Part shown: in pieces, positions 34,728-48,110 of the stretch
How the letters are laid out: each line of letters opens with the position of its first letter
Numbering within the stretch: the first letter of the stretch is position 1
Assembly (NCBI GenBank): GCA_903813345.2
Contig: CAIIXF020000008.1
Span: 9,453,278 to 9,517,277, forward strand
Source of the DNA: Owenia fusiformis
Lineage: Eukaryota > Annelida > Polychaeta > Sabellida > Oweniidae
DNA: 64,000 nt
Direction: 5' to 3'
Translations under genes and position numbers: made by a program
Notes under the pieces: generated by a model
The model's database searches: none
Told to the model about the DNA's origin: nothing
The model's input: the letters and a program-made list of their open reading frames with translations, nothing else

Positions 34728-35130
34728 TTATCCCATTGAATGAAGTTCGGAGGGATATAGGGAACGCCTCCATCCATCCGTCTGTCCATCTGTCTGTCCG
34801 TCCGTCTGTCCGTTCGTCTGTCCGTTCGTCTGTCCGTTCGTCTGTCTGTCCATTCGTCCGTCTGTCCATCCATCCGTTCGTACGTATGTACCTGCGTACA
34901 AACGTCCGTCCGTCCAGGCAATAATTAAAATACCGTTGGCCAGATTTTGTTCATATTTTGTACACATACCCTATATTGGTAGAAGTTCTGCTCGAAAGTG
35001 GATTTTCAAAATGGCAGCCATATACAGAGCTGGCAAGTTTTGGTTAAGGGGCCCAAAATTTTTTATCATACTTGAAATTTGCCTCCCCCCCCCCCGCTTG
35101 TTGGTTCCCAGATCCGCCCCTGCATGTATA
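34728..35130 (+). repeat. Dispersed repeat with TCCG/TCTG microsatellite
   Basis: ATTGAATGAAGTTCGGAGGG leads into a 130-bp pyrimidine-rich array of CCGT/CTGT/CATC tetramers (about 34770-34917), then AATACCGTTGGCCAGATTTT. The same order of blocks recurs at 54.7 and 60.0 kb, so the microsatellite is part of a mobile family. Open frames over the array are artefacts on both strands. Confidence 0.8.
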
Positions 35131-35464
35131 TTCGATTTTTCAGTCGTTAAAAAGTTTTATTCTCGTAGAAATGACATTAAAATAATAACAATAGCTTGCC
35201 AGTTGTGTGCTTAAATCTCGATTGCTGTTTTAAATCATCATGAAGACATGCGCTTAACATCATCTGTCTGTAAAATCGCTTCGCAATCTTTTTAAAGTAA
35301 AATAAGTTTGATTTCACCAGATGTTACAAGACCAATTTATTTTTTCTGATAATAGCTTCCTAATCAGAACTATATGGCTAATAGCTTTCCAAATATGCAC
35401 ATAATAATAACTAGACTTTGGAAATTGAACGAAGTTCAATTTCAGACTCCAGATCTAGACTTTT

Positions 35465-35716
35465 TTAAGCCCAGTCATCTAAAATAAGCTGAGTCATCCA
35501 GAATAAGCTGAGTCATCCAGAATAAGATGGATGGATAAAATAGGAAGGTAGGATAGGATAGAATGGGAAGGAACGATAGGATAGAATAAGAAAGAAGGAT
35601 AGGATAGAACAGAATAGGAAGAAAGGATACGATAGGAGAGGATAGGAAGGATAGGAAGGAAGGATAGATAGGAAGGATAGGATAGGATAGGATCAGATAG
35701 GAAGGATGGATGAATA
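35465..35716. repeat. 20-bp repeats followed by GGATA microsatellite
   Basis: AAGCTGAGTCATCCAGAAT is repeated about three times (35470-35530). It runs into a purine-rich GGATA/GGAAG array of about 190 bp that is imperfect throughout. Confidence 0.85.
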
Positions 35717-35719
35717 TTT

Positions 35720-36470
35720 CAATATTTTCTTCTCTACTCTTGACTTTCTATCAGGATACCATCAGATCGATTTCCCGAAATTTCAAAACGCCATAACTTC
35801 CGAAGCGGAAGTCGGGTCGAAATTTGATTTAAAGATTCGGATTCCTGACAAAATTCTACCCCTAATTCATAACTCATACGTTAAATTTGGCGAATTTTTA
35901 TTTTGACCTACTTTTTGGACACGCCATAACTTCGGAACCGGAAGTCGGATCAAAATTTTGTTTGCAGATTTGGATTTCTGAGAAAATACTATTCTTAATT
36001 CATAACTCAAACATTAAATTTTGAGAACTTTTTATTTTGACCTACTTTTCGGACACCATATCTCAAAAGTGGGTCAAAATACTTTCTGACGGCAAAAGGC
36101 TAACACTATTAGCACACTCTAGGCTACACGTATACAAAATTTCGAACAATATAATTAAAGTGTAGTGTCAGAATCGTAAAAATAAGGAAAACTATGAATT
36201 TGACCTAGATTTTGACCTTTGACCTAGATAAAAATTTGACCTAATTTCCCAGAAACTAGGTCTCATCTCCTTACTGACCCTGTAAGTAGATTTGAGTAAG
36301 TTCTTCTAGTTGCTGAGAAAACGTGACAAGAGAGAATAATAATAAGAAAACTGGCAAAAGCAATAGACTCCAGATTTTCAATCTGGAGTCTAATAATAAG
36401 AATAAGAATACTGGCAAAAACAATAGACTCCAGATTGACATATGGAGTCTAATAATCATTCAACCTCCTC
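35720..36470. repeat. Tandem unit with AGACTCCAGATT hairpins
   Basis: A 60-bp unit, ACTGGCAAAAGCAATAGACT followed by an inverted CCAGATT/AATCTGG pair, occurs at about 36353 and 36412. The first hairpin (36365-36376 with 36380-36391) is perfect. Upstream, two diverged copies of a unit containing CGCCATAACTTCCGAAGCGG (near 35790 and 35921) form another repeat. No gene. Confidence 0.7.
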
Positions 36471-37977
36471 CCTCCCCACCCTCCCATATAGTATGGTAAT
36501 GTTTCCTTTACACCTCTTATTTTTGTTGTCAAAAAAGAATACATGAAAAAAAGACTCGATCAAATATGCAAGTTATTGAATATTTAAAATGTCTAAATTC
36601 TTCAGATTTGTAATAGGAAACCTTAACAAGAATGATTTCATGATAAACTTTAAGATTAAAGCATTATCATGATATAAACCCAGAACTGTTGGAATATTTA
36701 TAAAGATATAGACATGTCAAATTCGGGAATTGAAATAGGAAACTTAGAAATGATTACTATATAACCTTAGAAATCAAAGTATATCATAACATCAAAACTA
36801 TCAGTCTCATAGTGATAGACATGACATTGAATGTTATAATGAGCAAAAAGACCAGTTTTGAAAAAGTAAGTCTCTACTCATCTCCTGTCTTCAACAAAAT
36901 ACCATTCACTTACTCTGTAAGTCTCCAGTTTCTGTAGAATTAGAAATATAAGGATGATATTCATTTCAGTTTTGACCTCAAGCAATATCATGTTATTTAT
37001 TACATAAATGGTTTTTATGACATAGCTTGAAATGGTGCAGAGTTGTCATGTAATTTAATAGTATTATTGCTAGAAAAACAACAATTCATTTTTAACCTTA
37101 AGCAATATCATATTTATTATGTAAATGGTTACCATGGCATAGCTTGAACTGATGCAGTTGTCTGTAATTTAATACTTTTATTACTAGAAAGAAAGAAACT
37201 CCTCAGAGTGTGATCCTACTGAACAAAACATATTATCCAATCATTTCAAACATTTTAAGAATAACCAGGCAGTTAAGTCTGGTATTGTTATGTCACCACC
37301 ACCATATTTATCATTTTTAGGGGTTTTAAATTATAGAGAAATTGTTGGTATGTCTCCTTGATAGGCTAATGACTTAAGACAATAAGGTATTGAGTTTCAG
37401 AAGAAATTTTTAATATGGGTGCTAAATTCAAAGGATTCAAGAATGAATGATAGGCGTAATATTAATATTATCGCCATCTTTCATTTAACATGGCAAAAAA
37501 ACTTCACATAAAAATTTGAAAGAATAGATGGCATTTTTGGTTGACGCATAGACCAAAAATGAATGATTGCATATTATGAATTTTATTGCATGCCGTCTGT
37601 CATTATAAAATAAATGGTCTGGGTTAAAAGTGCAGATTTTTTTTCAAAATACCATTTCTGTAACTTGAGTGAGGAATTAAATTGACAATTCTGTTGTCTT
37701 CTGAACTATTTGTTCGCAAATATGTATATTTTCTTAAACATATGATACTGATACACGTTTGTGATAAAGATGTCGTGAGAATTCTACCTACAACGTGTGA
37801 AATAAGGAAAAAATAAAAATCGTGCCTTCGATGATCCAACATCTGGGTAATTATTAGACTTCTGAAATGGCAATTAACATTGAAATTTGACATATAAAGA
37901 TCAGCGAATTGTGTTCACTGACAAGCCTACATTTATATCGTATATCTTAAATGACACTTCAGAATAACAATTACCTT

Positions 37978-38190
37978 ACTTCCCTAATATTCATTGTCAA
38001 TTCCCACGCTCAATAAGTATGTTTTTCAAGATCTTACACTTGGAAAAAGTATGGATTAGAATAAGACACTTTGGTATATGTAGGATGTATACATCTTACT
38101 TCCCTAATACTCATTGTCAGTTCTCGCGCTCAATAAGTATGTGTTTTTAACTATTTATACTTGGAAAAAGTATGGATTAGAATAAAAAAA
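37978..38190. repeat. Direct tandem duplication, 118-bp period
   Basis: CTTACTTCCCTAATATTCAT...GGAAAAAGTATGGATTAGAATAA occurs twice, starting near 37978 and 38096, with few differences. It lies inside the larger inverted repeat. Confidence 0.85.
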
Positions 38191-38407
38191 TCATTGATTA
38201 GAAATGATGTCAGTCAAGCAGTCCCTCGACAGATTTATGTCTTACAGGCATTTAGTTTCTTTTTGTTCTTCCAAATGGTAAAGCCTTTCACAAAGGAGAA
38301 GATGTGTTTATTATAAGGAAAACTTGGTACGTATAATTGCTAATGTTTACTTGTACCAATTAAATTATTTTTGTTGTAATGGTAGATGGCGAGTTGACAG
38401 CAAAAAC

Positions 38408-39046
38408 CAAGGAGGATTGGCTCCCAGAGTGCAACATCGATATTCTGTCCCATATATGGAGATGTCATAATTCAAAATTCGAATTCAAACAGCTGCCATT
38501 TTGTTCACTTCAACATTTGAATCGTGAATTTTGGTCTTATTTCTAAACGAAAAATTCCAAAATGCTCAATAAATGATCGAGATACTGGTTTGAATCTATT
38601 TATTTCTGTTTATTTTGAATTAATAGTACAATAACGTCATTTCTGCGGGCAATATAGTGAGATATTGGACCAAGGGCCGCAGGCTCAAGGCCCAAGGTCC
38701 AATATTTCACTATTTTGCCCGCAGAAATGACGTTTTTACTATTATAACCACCGTTAATGACCAAGGCTGAAATAGCAAATTTGAAATAGAAAATCTTACG
38801 CACTGAACGATATCACTTTTCCCGAGAAACATAGCCGGGCGGATAATGTCATTATTGCCCGACTAAAGTCATTATCGCCCGACACAATATTGCTCACGTC
38901 AATATAGCAATTTAAATGCCTTCTCAACTAGTACTAAAACCCCTAGAAGTAATAATAGTCGGTTATTATTTCAGAAAATAACGACATTTCAACGTTTTCA
39001 TTGTTGGAAAATATTGAGTTTCGATCCTGGAAGCCAATCCTCCTTG
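38408..39046. mobile_element. TIR element with exact 9-bp target duplication
   Basis: AGCAAAAAC lies at 38399-38407 and 39047-39055, directly flanking inverted termini CAAGGAGGATTGGCTYCCAG. A 9-bp duplication is typical of Mutator-like elements; 8 bp would be hAT. The element is 639 bp, non-coding, and carries a long internal hairpin (38621-38745; ACGTCATTTCTGCGGGCAA meets its complement). It also holds repeated TTATYGCCCGAC words at about 38850-38882. Confidence 0.8.
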
Positions 39047-41002
39047 AGCAAAAACTATATTTATATTAAAAATAGTGACCATTTTGAATTGAAATTTTGG
39101 TCATTTAAGTCCAAAAGTATTTTTATCAATTTGCCTGAAATTGAGTACACTTTAAGTAATGAGTTTACAACTTTGGTAAATAAATCATTAAAAAATTGCA
39201 TTATCTGTCCTGAATGTTCAAAATGAAGGCTATTTTAGAAATACACTGGTGATCCACTCGATTACGCTGGTTACCGAAACGGTTCCTTATTTCACACGTT
39301 GTAGGCAGAATTCCCACGACATTATGTAACACAAACGTGTATCAGTATCATATGTTTAAGAAAATGTACATATGTGCAAACAAACCCTTAAGAAAAAACG
39401 CTTGTTTTCTTCTCATGTGGTTTAAAGATGACCTTTTTAACCTCATTTTTGCCACTCAAGATATGTTTAAGTGTGGTTGTGGTCACCTGTTTTGACACTC
39501 ATAAAAGTGTGGCCCCTGCTGGTATTTCTTCCACAATTCCAAGAAATATCTCCCCATAGTTTCTCCTCATAATGAGAAAGTGTGGTTAATGTGTTCCTGA
39601 AACTATGGAGGAGCAGGACATTAACTTTGATATGATTTAAGGTTACCATATTGTTAATAGGGGTTAAAAGGCTTAATGCTTGTTAAATATATTTTTTGAT
39701 TTACTGTACATGATAAGTCGTTATACTTGTTATTCTGGTATCTAAATTGTTTCATGCATCTTTTTGATCATCAAACAAATATTTCATTAAACATATGTGA
39801 CACAAATGAGAATGTTGTATGATTGAAGAATGAATTATTTGTCTCAATTATTATTGATTTATTGGTGTATATTTTAATCTTTGATTATCCCAGAGCCGCG
39901 ATTTGTGGAAACTGGTGACCTATGAAAGTGGACTGTTGACAATACCAATCAATCAAATTTCAATATGCTCCCATACCAATTAATTTGTACAATATTATTG
40001 GCAGTTACATGTAAATAATACTACAAAGCCACACCAAATGTCAAATAGGGACCCAAATACCAAATTAAATGTCAAAATATAGGACCAAATATCTGGGAAA
40101 CAATCAAAATCAACCTCAATTTTTATTCACTATCAAAGAGGATGATGTTTGAATATGACTATTCACTGTTCATTGAAGGCTGCTCGGCACCTTTCACCTT
40201 AGTGTGACCAATGACAATTCTGCAATAAACTTTGTAAAATATATAAAAAGTGTAAGCACTGGAGAAAGTAAATAAAAAAATGAGTATTTGCTATTCATAC
40301 CAAGGTTAAGATTGAGTCTATTGCCAAAGTAGGTTGGGTTGTTCTATTATGAGAAATCTAACAATTTTAAGCAGTGTAAAAACTAAATTGAATTTAAAGA
40401 ATTCCATTATATATAAAAACCACTGACCATAAAATTCAAAGGTGTGGGTCGGGTGTGGTATTAAAATTAACATAGATGTCATTCAAATAATTTCACTAAC
40501 TTCAGGTATAACTTATTCTCTTGACTCTACAAGCCTTTGATGTCTAAGAAATAATAAAATCATGTATGGACTATATTTTAACGTATTGATTACATGTATT
40601 TGTACAGCAGACACCTCCTGTTATTAGTCTTATAATAAGATTAGTCAGTTCAGTCAAAATAAGCTTCCCTTTAGAATAACTAATACTTTGTTTTATATTC
40701 ATGCAAACTTCTGATCTACCTAAATAGAAAAGTCAAGCATCATTCATTTGACTCTAACCCTTACATGTATGTCATTTTACTGAAATATTTTGTAAAGATT
40801 AAACTGTTTAACCTCAGTCAGAGTATAAAATGTATATGTGATCAAATTATGTTTCAATCATACAACATTCTCATAGTTGCCACATGCCTAATGGAATATT
40901 TGATAGAAGATGCATAAAACAATTTAGATACCAGAATAGAGAGATTTCGCACCTAGTGAAAGTACAACTTATAACGTATACTTATACTTATAGGTAAACG
41001 TA

Positions 41003-43236
41003 CAAGGTGTTTCATAATGTGGGCTTTTCGTCAGGAAAGATCTTCTCGGACTGTAATAAATACAGGTCAAAGGGATGCCATTTGTACTTTCTTGAATTGT
41101 AGCATGTTTAGTTGATCCAAATGTCTTTGTCTAGAATAAAATAGGCTCATATATAGTACATATTGTGACGGAATTCACAATTTCACAATTTCATTGGTGA
41201 AAGGATTTTGTTGTGTTGATTTTAATTATATCGTTATGCCACTGATATAACATGCATAAAATAACAGAATGACAAGGGAAATACACAATGAATAACTTTA
41301 ATAAATGTGAAATGAATAAGTCAATTTAGAGGGATGTGTAAATGGAATTAATTATGATAAAGATTCTGGCCAATATCTATTTATACACTCTAGCTCCTTT
41401 GATGATGGCTCATGAGCAAAATGAACGGAGCAATCGGTACATTTGGCTCCAATCAATTTCGGCTCGGGAGGAAAATACAATACTCAAATAGCTTAGCAAA
41501 ACTTCATACACAAAATGGAGCCGTCAAAATGCTCCTTATCAACGACTCAATATAAAGCAGGAGCAACTCAATGGGCTCCGGAGCAAAATGTAATGCTCTC
41601 AATAATCAGTGAGTCTCTAAACAAAGCATAAAGTTTCAATAGGCTCCGGAGGAAAATGCAAGACTCCGAATAAATAGCTGAACAAGTGGGAGCAACTCAA
41701 CGGGCTCCAGAGCAAAGTGCAATGCTCCCAAATCAATAGCTAAACAAGCAGTAACTTTGAGAGCAATTAAGTACCTATTGCATATGAATTTCTACTACCT
41801 TGGTTATACCAATTAAGTCACATAGCAATAGTCTTACACTACCTTGCCTCTTTGGAATAAACTCTTTGCTCCACACTAGTGAAATCGGCTCCGGAGCAAA
41901 ACGTAAGGAGCAGTTTTGGTAAGAGCAATTTGGTCAAGATATGGCCAATCTTTATGGTTGTGAATGAAATTGAAATAATTGACAAGTTGACAGAAATACT
42001 GAGAATAAAAGATAAGAAAATAATGAATGTGTGAACTCTTAAAGGGGAATAAAGGATTGGAAATAACAAATGGCAGGTGGAACGTTTCACAAAGAATGGA
42101 ATGTAAAAGATTGAATGAAGGAAAGGATATGGATTTGAACTTATTTCCCTTATCACTCTTGGATTGCAAAGTGGAATTAAAACGGTTATGTAAACTAGAT
42201 TCTCTCACTCTGACTTCACTTTACAGATCTAACAGAAATAGTGAATTCAAAGAACAAATAACAAGACTTTATTATAATTACCTTATGCATAATACATGTT
42301 CACAACAGCACTGAACGACTTTCAGTATGACAACGCATCTCCGTGTAACGCAAAAAATATCCAGTTCAAGTTCGTTATAAATCCACAATATAACACTATC
42401 AATAGCACAAATATCTGACGTTACGTTACTCAATGCAGCAATATAAATCCACAATCTGTTACGAATCTGTTATAAATCCAAAAGATACAATTTTGTTATA
42501 ATTCCAAAATGCGATCGCAGCTCCTTACTCTTCAACGATTCAAAACTAGACTGACCATTCCTCGAATGATCGTGAGAACACTAAGATTACGGAACATCTC
42601 TTTCCATATAAGGAAATGCTATTATGACAACAGGTTTGTCAGCTTGCTACAATGTCAAAATAGCTGTCACATCAAAGACTAATAAACCTAGCGCTAGCCT
42701 GTCAATCAATTTGCTATGTGAGAAAGTTTTTGAAAGTGACGGCAAAATGCCGTAAGAAATATAAATCTTGACTGAAAATCACTCTTTTTAAATTACAATA
42801 TCTCCTAAAGTATGAGATCAAATTCAAAGTTTAATACACCGTTTTAAAACTCAATTCACCCTTAATTTAAGAAATAATTATTATAATTTATGGACAAATA
42901 CTCTTCTCTATATTTGATGAGAAAGAACATGAGTAGTTAAGAACTGAAATCATGTGTGCCAAGCGACCGGTAATTAATAAACTCACATGTTTACACTAGT
43001 TATTTAAACTCATCTTACTCAAAAACCAGGAGACATTTTTGCATAACATAAAAACTACAATGCTGGCAAAAGACTGTTCTTTTTAACCATATATAAAACA
43101 TAATTTGATCTTGATCAGAAAAGCATGAAAATAAAACTTGAAAATAAATAAGAAAAATGCGCTCCCGCTACAATATGTTACAGACCCATCTCTTCTCAAA
43201 TTGACTTTTTGGAGATGCTCGTTATGAAACACCCTG
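41003..43236. mobile_element. TA-flanked mariner-like element, non-coding
   Basis: The left end CAAGGTGTTTCATAATG and right end CGTTATGAAACACCCTG are inverted, and TA lies immediately outside both (41001-41002 and 43237-43238). It is inserted between the arms of the composite inverted repeat. The interior is 2.2 kb without a recognisable transposase. Confidence 0.7.
41400..41912. repeat. GGCTCCGGAGC tandem array
   Basis: Diverged units contain the short palindrome GGCTCCGGAGC followed by AAAATGCAA and an AATAGCTNAACAAG block, at about 41571, 41641, 41702 and 41888. Weaker copies lie from 41440. The spacing of the clear units is 60-70 bp. Confidence 0.65.
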
Positions 43237-44685
43237 TATGTCATATGTTGAGCTACTGAATTTACTGTTTCCAGGAATTGCTAGAACCTACTGGTTTGAT
43301 TGGTGTTTCAAATTGATGGTTAAAGTATTTGATTGGATACTGTTCCCACTCAGCCAATTAATTTCAAAAAATGCTTGCGGTCAATTGTTCCACACACGTG
43401 TAGGCAAATCTTTATACGGAGATCCAACTGTATACGTTATCATCTACGTAAATATACCGTTTTGTAAGTTCATTGAACTTATACTGATCATGAAAACATT
43501 GAAATAATCAACTTGTTTATGTAATGACTCACTTAAAGAATCATGACTCACTTTAAAGGATCGTGTTTATAATACACTACAACTACAAGGACACAGAAGC
43601 GAGCATTTAATCATAATGTGCATAATCTACACATGCAGATGACAGTGCATTCACAGTCTCTAGTTGATGGAGCTTTTCTATAACGGGAATAGTTATGTTC
43701 TATTAAGTACAATTTAAAATTGATTTTAGTAAATATAATAGTTCGTCATGACCCTTTAAACTATACGTATACGTATAAGTTGTACTTTCACTTATGTGCG
43801 AAATCTCTCTGATAACAGGTATAATAGACTTATCATGTACAGTAAATCCAAAAATATATTTAACAAGCATTAACCCTTTTAACCCCTATTAACAATATGG
43901 TAACCTTAAATCATATTAAAGTTAATGTCCTGCTCCTCCATAGTTTCAGGAACACCTTAACCACACTTTCTCATTATGAGGAGAAACTATAGGGAGATAT
44001 TTCTTGGAATTGTGGAAGAAATACCAGCGGGGGCCACACTTTTATGAGTGTCAAAACAGGTGACCACAACCACACTTAAATATATCTTGAGTGGTAAAAA
44101 TGTGGTTAAAAAAGGTAATCTTTTAACCACATGAGGAGAAAACAAGCATTTTTTTCTTAAGGGTATAGTTCAGAAGACAACAGAATCGTCGATTTAATTC
44201 TTCACTTAAGTTACAAAAATGAATACTGATACTTGATACTGATATACGTTTTTGAGAAAAAATGTTGTGGGGATTCTACATACAACGCGTGAAATAAGGA
44301 AAAAAGAAAAATCGTACCTTCGACGTTCCGACATTTTGTTACCAAAACGGTTCGTAACCGTTTTGGTAACCAGCTTAATCGAGTTGATCACCTGTGAAAT
44401 AACCCTTATGATTTAGAAAGATACATTTTATTGTAATATGCTACTTAATTGATTTGCTTAAGCTATACTAGGACATCTTTATTTAAAATAATGGTAAAAT
44501 GTCAGTTTATTTCATTATTTGAATTTTTTATATAAATGGCATGCCAATCGCCTTTATGGCATAAACATCAAATAAATCATTAAAAATTGACATTGCTTTT
44601 GACTCAATATCTGAGAATCTGTCTTTGACTGTGGTTTAGTTTTATAAATAACTACCTACTACAGTAAAACCTGTGAAGTAGAGCA

Positions 44686-44740
44686 CCTCTATAAGTTGAA
44701 CACCTCTGTAAGTGGAACACCTCTGTAAGTGGAACAAGTT
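44686..44740. repeat. 17-bp triplicate (ACCTCTGTAAGTGGAAC)
   Basis: Three consecutive 17-bp units, the first slightly diverged, follow CAGTAAAACCTGTGAAG, a word of the kind found at transposon ends. Non-coding. Confidence 0.75.
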
Positions 44741-44759
44741 GGACACGTTGAACAAGTTA

Positions 44760-47700
44760 GAAAATGAAAGATTGTACAGATATGGTGATTACCTTTTTAT
44801 TAGTGCTTTGGGAGAGCAATATGATGGTTATTCAGATTGCATATTTTGGAAGGGATATGTTGTTTGTTACAGCATCATAGCTAAGGCTAATGACCTTCAA
44901 AGCTAGATGCACTCTTATGATAAATATGTGTGAAAACATTTATACAAGTATATTGCAAAACAGAACAGTCATTCTGCTACTTTTCACATCGTTCTGTTTT
45001 AGCAATATCCACTACAAGATCATGATGTACAAACTTCCTCACAGAAATACCAATAGGCATAGATATAAAGACATTTACCAACATATTGTGCTACTATTCA
45101 TTGACTTATACTAATTGACAAAGTTTAGGGAAACCAAGGCTACTAGATTGTCTCCCAAACCCCTATAACAAGACCTCTCACAAACTGTTCACAGATAGCA
45201 TGATTGTATGTACATAGCAGGTGATACCCTGCCTTCACTTCTTTCTTGATATAAATATTAGAAGGCCATGGTTTCGCATGATGTTTTCATGTTGATTTGT
45301 GATGTTATTGTTTCACAAAATATCTTATACAGGTTTTCTGATTGATCAGAGCCCCAATGTTTGTGTATTCCAAAGAATCAGTGTCAAGATTTAGGGACAA
45401 AAATTTGTGCCATTGACATATATATTTCCAAGGGATAGTAAAAGCTGTATATCCCACAATGTTATATAGGGCATCAAACTTGAAGTTGACCTGAAATTGA
45501 CTGAAATAGAATCTACATCAGTCAAATCAATCAGAAAGCTGTTTCATCAGGGATGTAGAGAACCTGCTTGTCTGTCCTTCTATTTACAGCTCTACATCTG
45601 TCCAGATAAAAACTTAAATATTTTTCATTCTCACATTTACGACCAAAATATGTGCCGATTTTTGATGGTAACAATTTATCTACTTTTCTGTCCATTAATC
45701 TGTCCAACAGTTACTATTTGAGCAATTTTATATTTCTTTTGCAAACGGCTGGCTTCGTTTGGAACTGCAGATTTAGAATCTACAAGACAAGACTCAGGAC
45801 ATTAGGAACTGTTTCACTAAGCTAAATATGTGCCCATGAATATATTACATCTTCCTGAGCAAGTGTCCAGATTCTGTGTATGGAGGATGATATATTATGA
45901 AATGAAACGTTGTAATGGTCCTGAATGGGATTTTTAACTGCAAACTTGACCCTCTCTAAAATGGAAACACCTGTGGCCAGCTTTTGCCAAGGGTGTTCAC
46001 CTTTCAAAAATTCCCAAATCGCTTGAAAGGTGCTCAGAGGAATGGTTAAAAACTGGATTTATTGAAACATTTTGTTATTTTACAGTTTAAATCTATTTTT
46101 TTGTAAAGAATTATCCCAGAGATCAAGAGTTTAATATAAGTTAAGAATTGTGTCACAGTAGCCTCGTCTCTGTATTAACCTTCATACCCAAAAGGTTACC
46201 AATGGACCAATAGAATAGATGCTTTCATTTTATGGAAGAGTACGAGGAACCATGCCAAAAGTTTTTTTGTCATTGCGTGTTATTACATTTTTATTTCATG
46301 TTTGACATATAGATGCATACATTTGACTTTTCGTATGTGTATAACTACTAAGTTATGACCTGATATAATTCAGCATAATATATTATTATGCACTATTATA
46401 TGAATTTTGTAATAACAAACCACTTGTTATTTTTTCGTGCAGGTTAACGATCAGATCACAGCGACTTAACTTTTCAGTACAAATCAATATAACTGTTTTA
46501 ACCTATCTTTGGATGATATATCAGTCAGAGTTGCTCACATGATGATGTGTATATAACACACCACGAGGCGTTCGCAAAGAAGTCTTAAAACGTCCCTGCG
46601 AATTAACAGCTAAAATATTCTGGAATTTTAGGATTTAGGATATAAAGTAGACATAGTGTAAGATAATATTGCAAGTGCAAGTGGATCGTTTACATGTTGA
46701 TATACCCATCATGATTTTGGACTTAAGTCTAAGTAAGTACATTGAGACTCAACCAACACTTTATATAGTCTTGAATTGGTTTTGAAGTTGTTTTGTTAGT
46801 TAACATATTGTTTCATCTAAGTCGAGTGATCTTGATTTTATAAGTAAGATATAAAAAGGACTTATTAATTTGGAACATAGTATTTTTTTAACAATCAAGA
46901 ACAATCAGTTACTATTGCAGGGCTTTTAGTAACGCATCCTTAACATTAGGAGGACCCGGATTTTGATGAAGGGACTCCAAAACATTTAATGATCCATCCC
47001 TTGGATGCAAAGTCCTGTGTTTTCATTAACAAAATTGATAGACTCGGAAAAAGATCTTACCTTCAGTCTTTTATATAGACGAAATCTGCTAAATAAATAA
47101 AGGATATTCTATTTCTAAAAGAAATACAATATTTTCTTTCGAAGTTGATTTCTGATCGAAATAGTACGAGGCCTGTAATGGGACAATCACTTAAGTAGTT
47201 GCTACAGTACCGAGCGGTCATCGGTACGAGTCCCTATGATTGGCCATGATTATAAAATCAAATTACTGGATTGGTTGCGCGTAAAACGGAAGTAATAAAT
47301 GGAACCTCGCGGAGATTGCCCCTAGTGCAAATTGCTCCGAAATACGAAAAAGAAAATGCATATTTTATGGTTGAATATTAGTTATCTCTTTCAAGTGAAG
47401 GTACCTGTATCATTAAGTGACCTTCCAGATGTTTGTAGAACACTGATTTATGCCGATAAATAACAAAACTGGTTAGAAACTTTACAACAATTTTTTTGTT
47501 CGGTGTAAAAATGTGACTTTGAATTCCCGGAGACCTTTTTTCACGGGACATACTTTTTTAAGGGGGGACTCACTTTTTGAAAATCAATCCGTCCCAGGGA
47601 CGAATTCTTGGATAGACCTACTGAAAGTACTGCATGGTAAAAAATATTAGATAATCATGTTTTCATGGTAATATGTTTATGGAATTTATGATCACTCATA

Positions 47701-48100
47701 TTTTTTAAAATGCATAGATTTTCATAGGGTATTGTTTTAATCTATTGACCTTAATATATGTGGGGATATCAACACAAGATGATTTTGATATGTAATACTA
47801 AAACTATGCTCATTAAAATTAGTTTCACCATATTAATGGCCTATTGTGTTTCATTTGGATTCGAACAAAAATTGAAGAAATATGTTATTCCAAGACCCAA
47901 AGAACCAAGTTGCTGTCATTCTATCTCGCATCAAAATTAGCTACTGGCCATCCCCAGACAGAGCCCTAGATGTGATGTCACAATACAATGCAGATAAGAT
48001 TCCCAGGTGCAGATTGCATAATAATGGTTGTGCAATTATAAAGAATTAGAGTATGGTTATGCTGCAAGATGAGAGACTTTAATAGAGCACAGTCATGTTT
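44760..48100. other. Intergenic sequence, no gene recognised
   Basis: Short open frames lack recognisable domains. No strong repeat structure was seen by eye. Confidence 0.35.
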
Positions 48101-48110
48101 GAATAAACAT

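Larger units (their letters stand above)
37648..39395. repeat. Inverted repeat pair around 38.4-39.0 kb element
   Basis: TATGATACTGATACACGTTT and AACGTGTGAAATAAGG (37715-37805) recur inverted at 39288-39380. The same block recurs directly at 44225-44305, and the neighbouring piece 37650-37705 (GACAATTCTGTTGTCTTCTG) recurs inverted at 44167-44215. These are shuffled parts of one repeat family. Confidence 0.75.
39240..44400. mobile_element. Composite of nested inverted repeats
   Basis: Outer arms: 39240-39730 against 43835-44400, inverted, sharing for example TAGTTTCTCCTCATAATGAG against CTCATTATGAGGAGAAACTA. Second pair: 39725-39830 against 40855-40945. Third pair: 40945-41000 against 43765-43820 (GTACAACTTATA / TATAAGTTGTAC). 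The nesting implies successive insertions. The right arm ends at a perfect 15-bp-arm palindrome (44338-44370, GTTACCAAAACGGTT). No transposase was recognised. Confidence 0.75.

Noticed and set aside
34694-34967. ORFs with SVRSSVRSS or TDGQTDGQ repeats
   Set aside because: Translation of the TCCG/TCTG microsatellite on either strand.
41839-42314. Overlapping ORFs on both strands of about 95-110 codons
   Set aside because: They lie within a non-coding mariner-like element and show no recognisable protein features.
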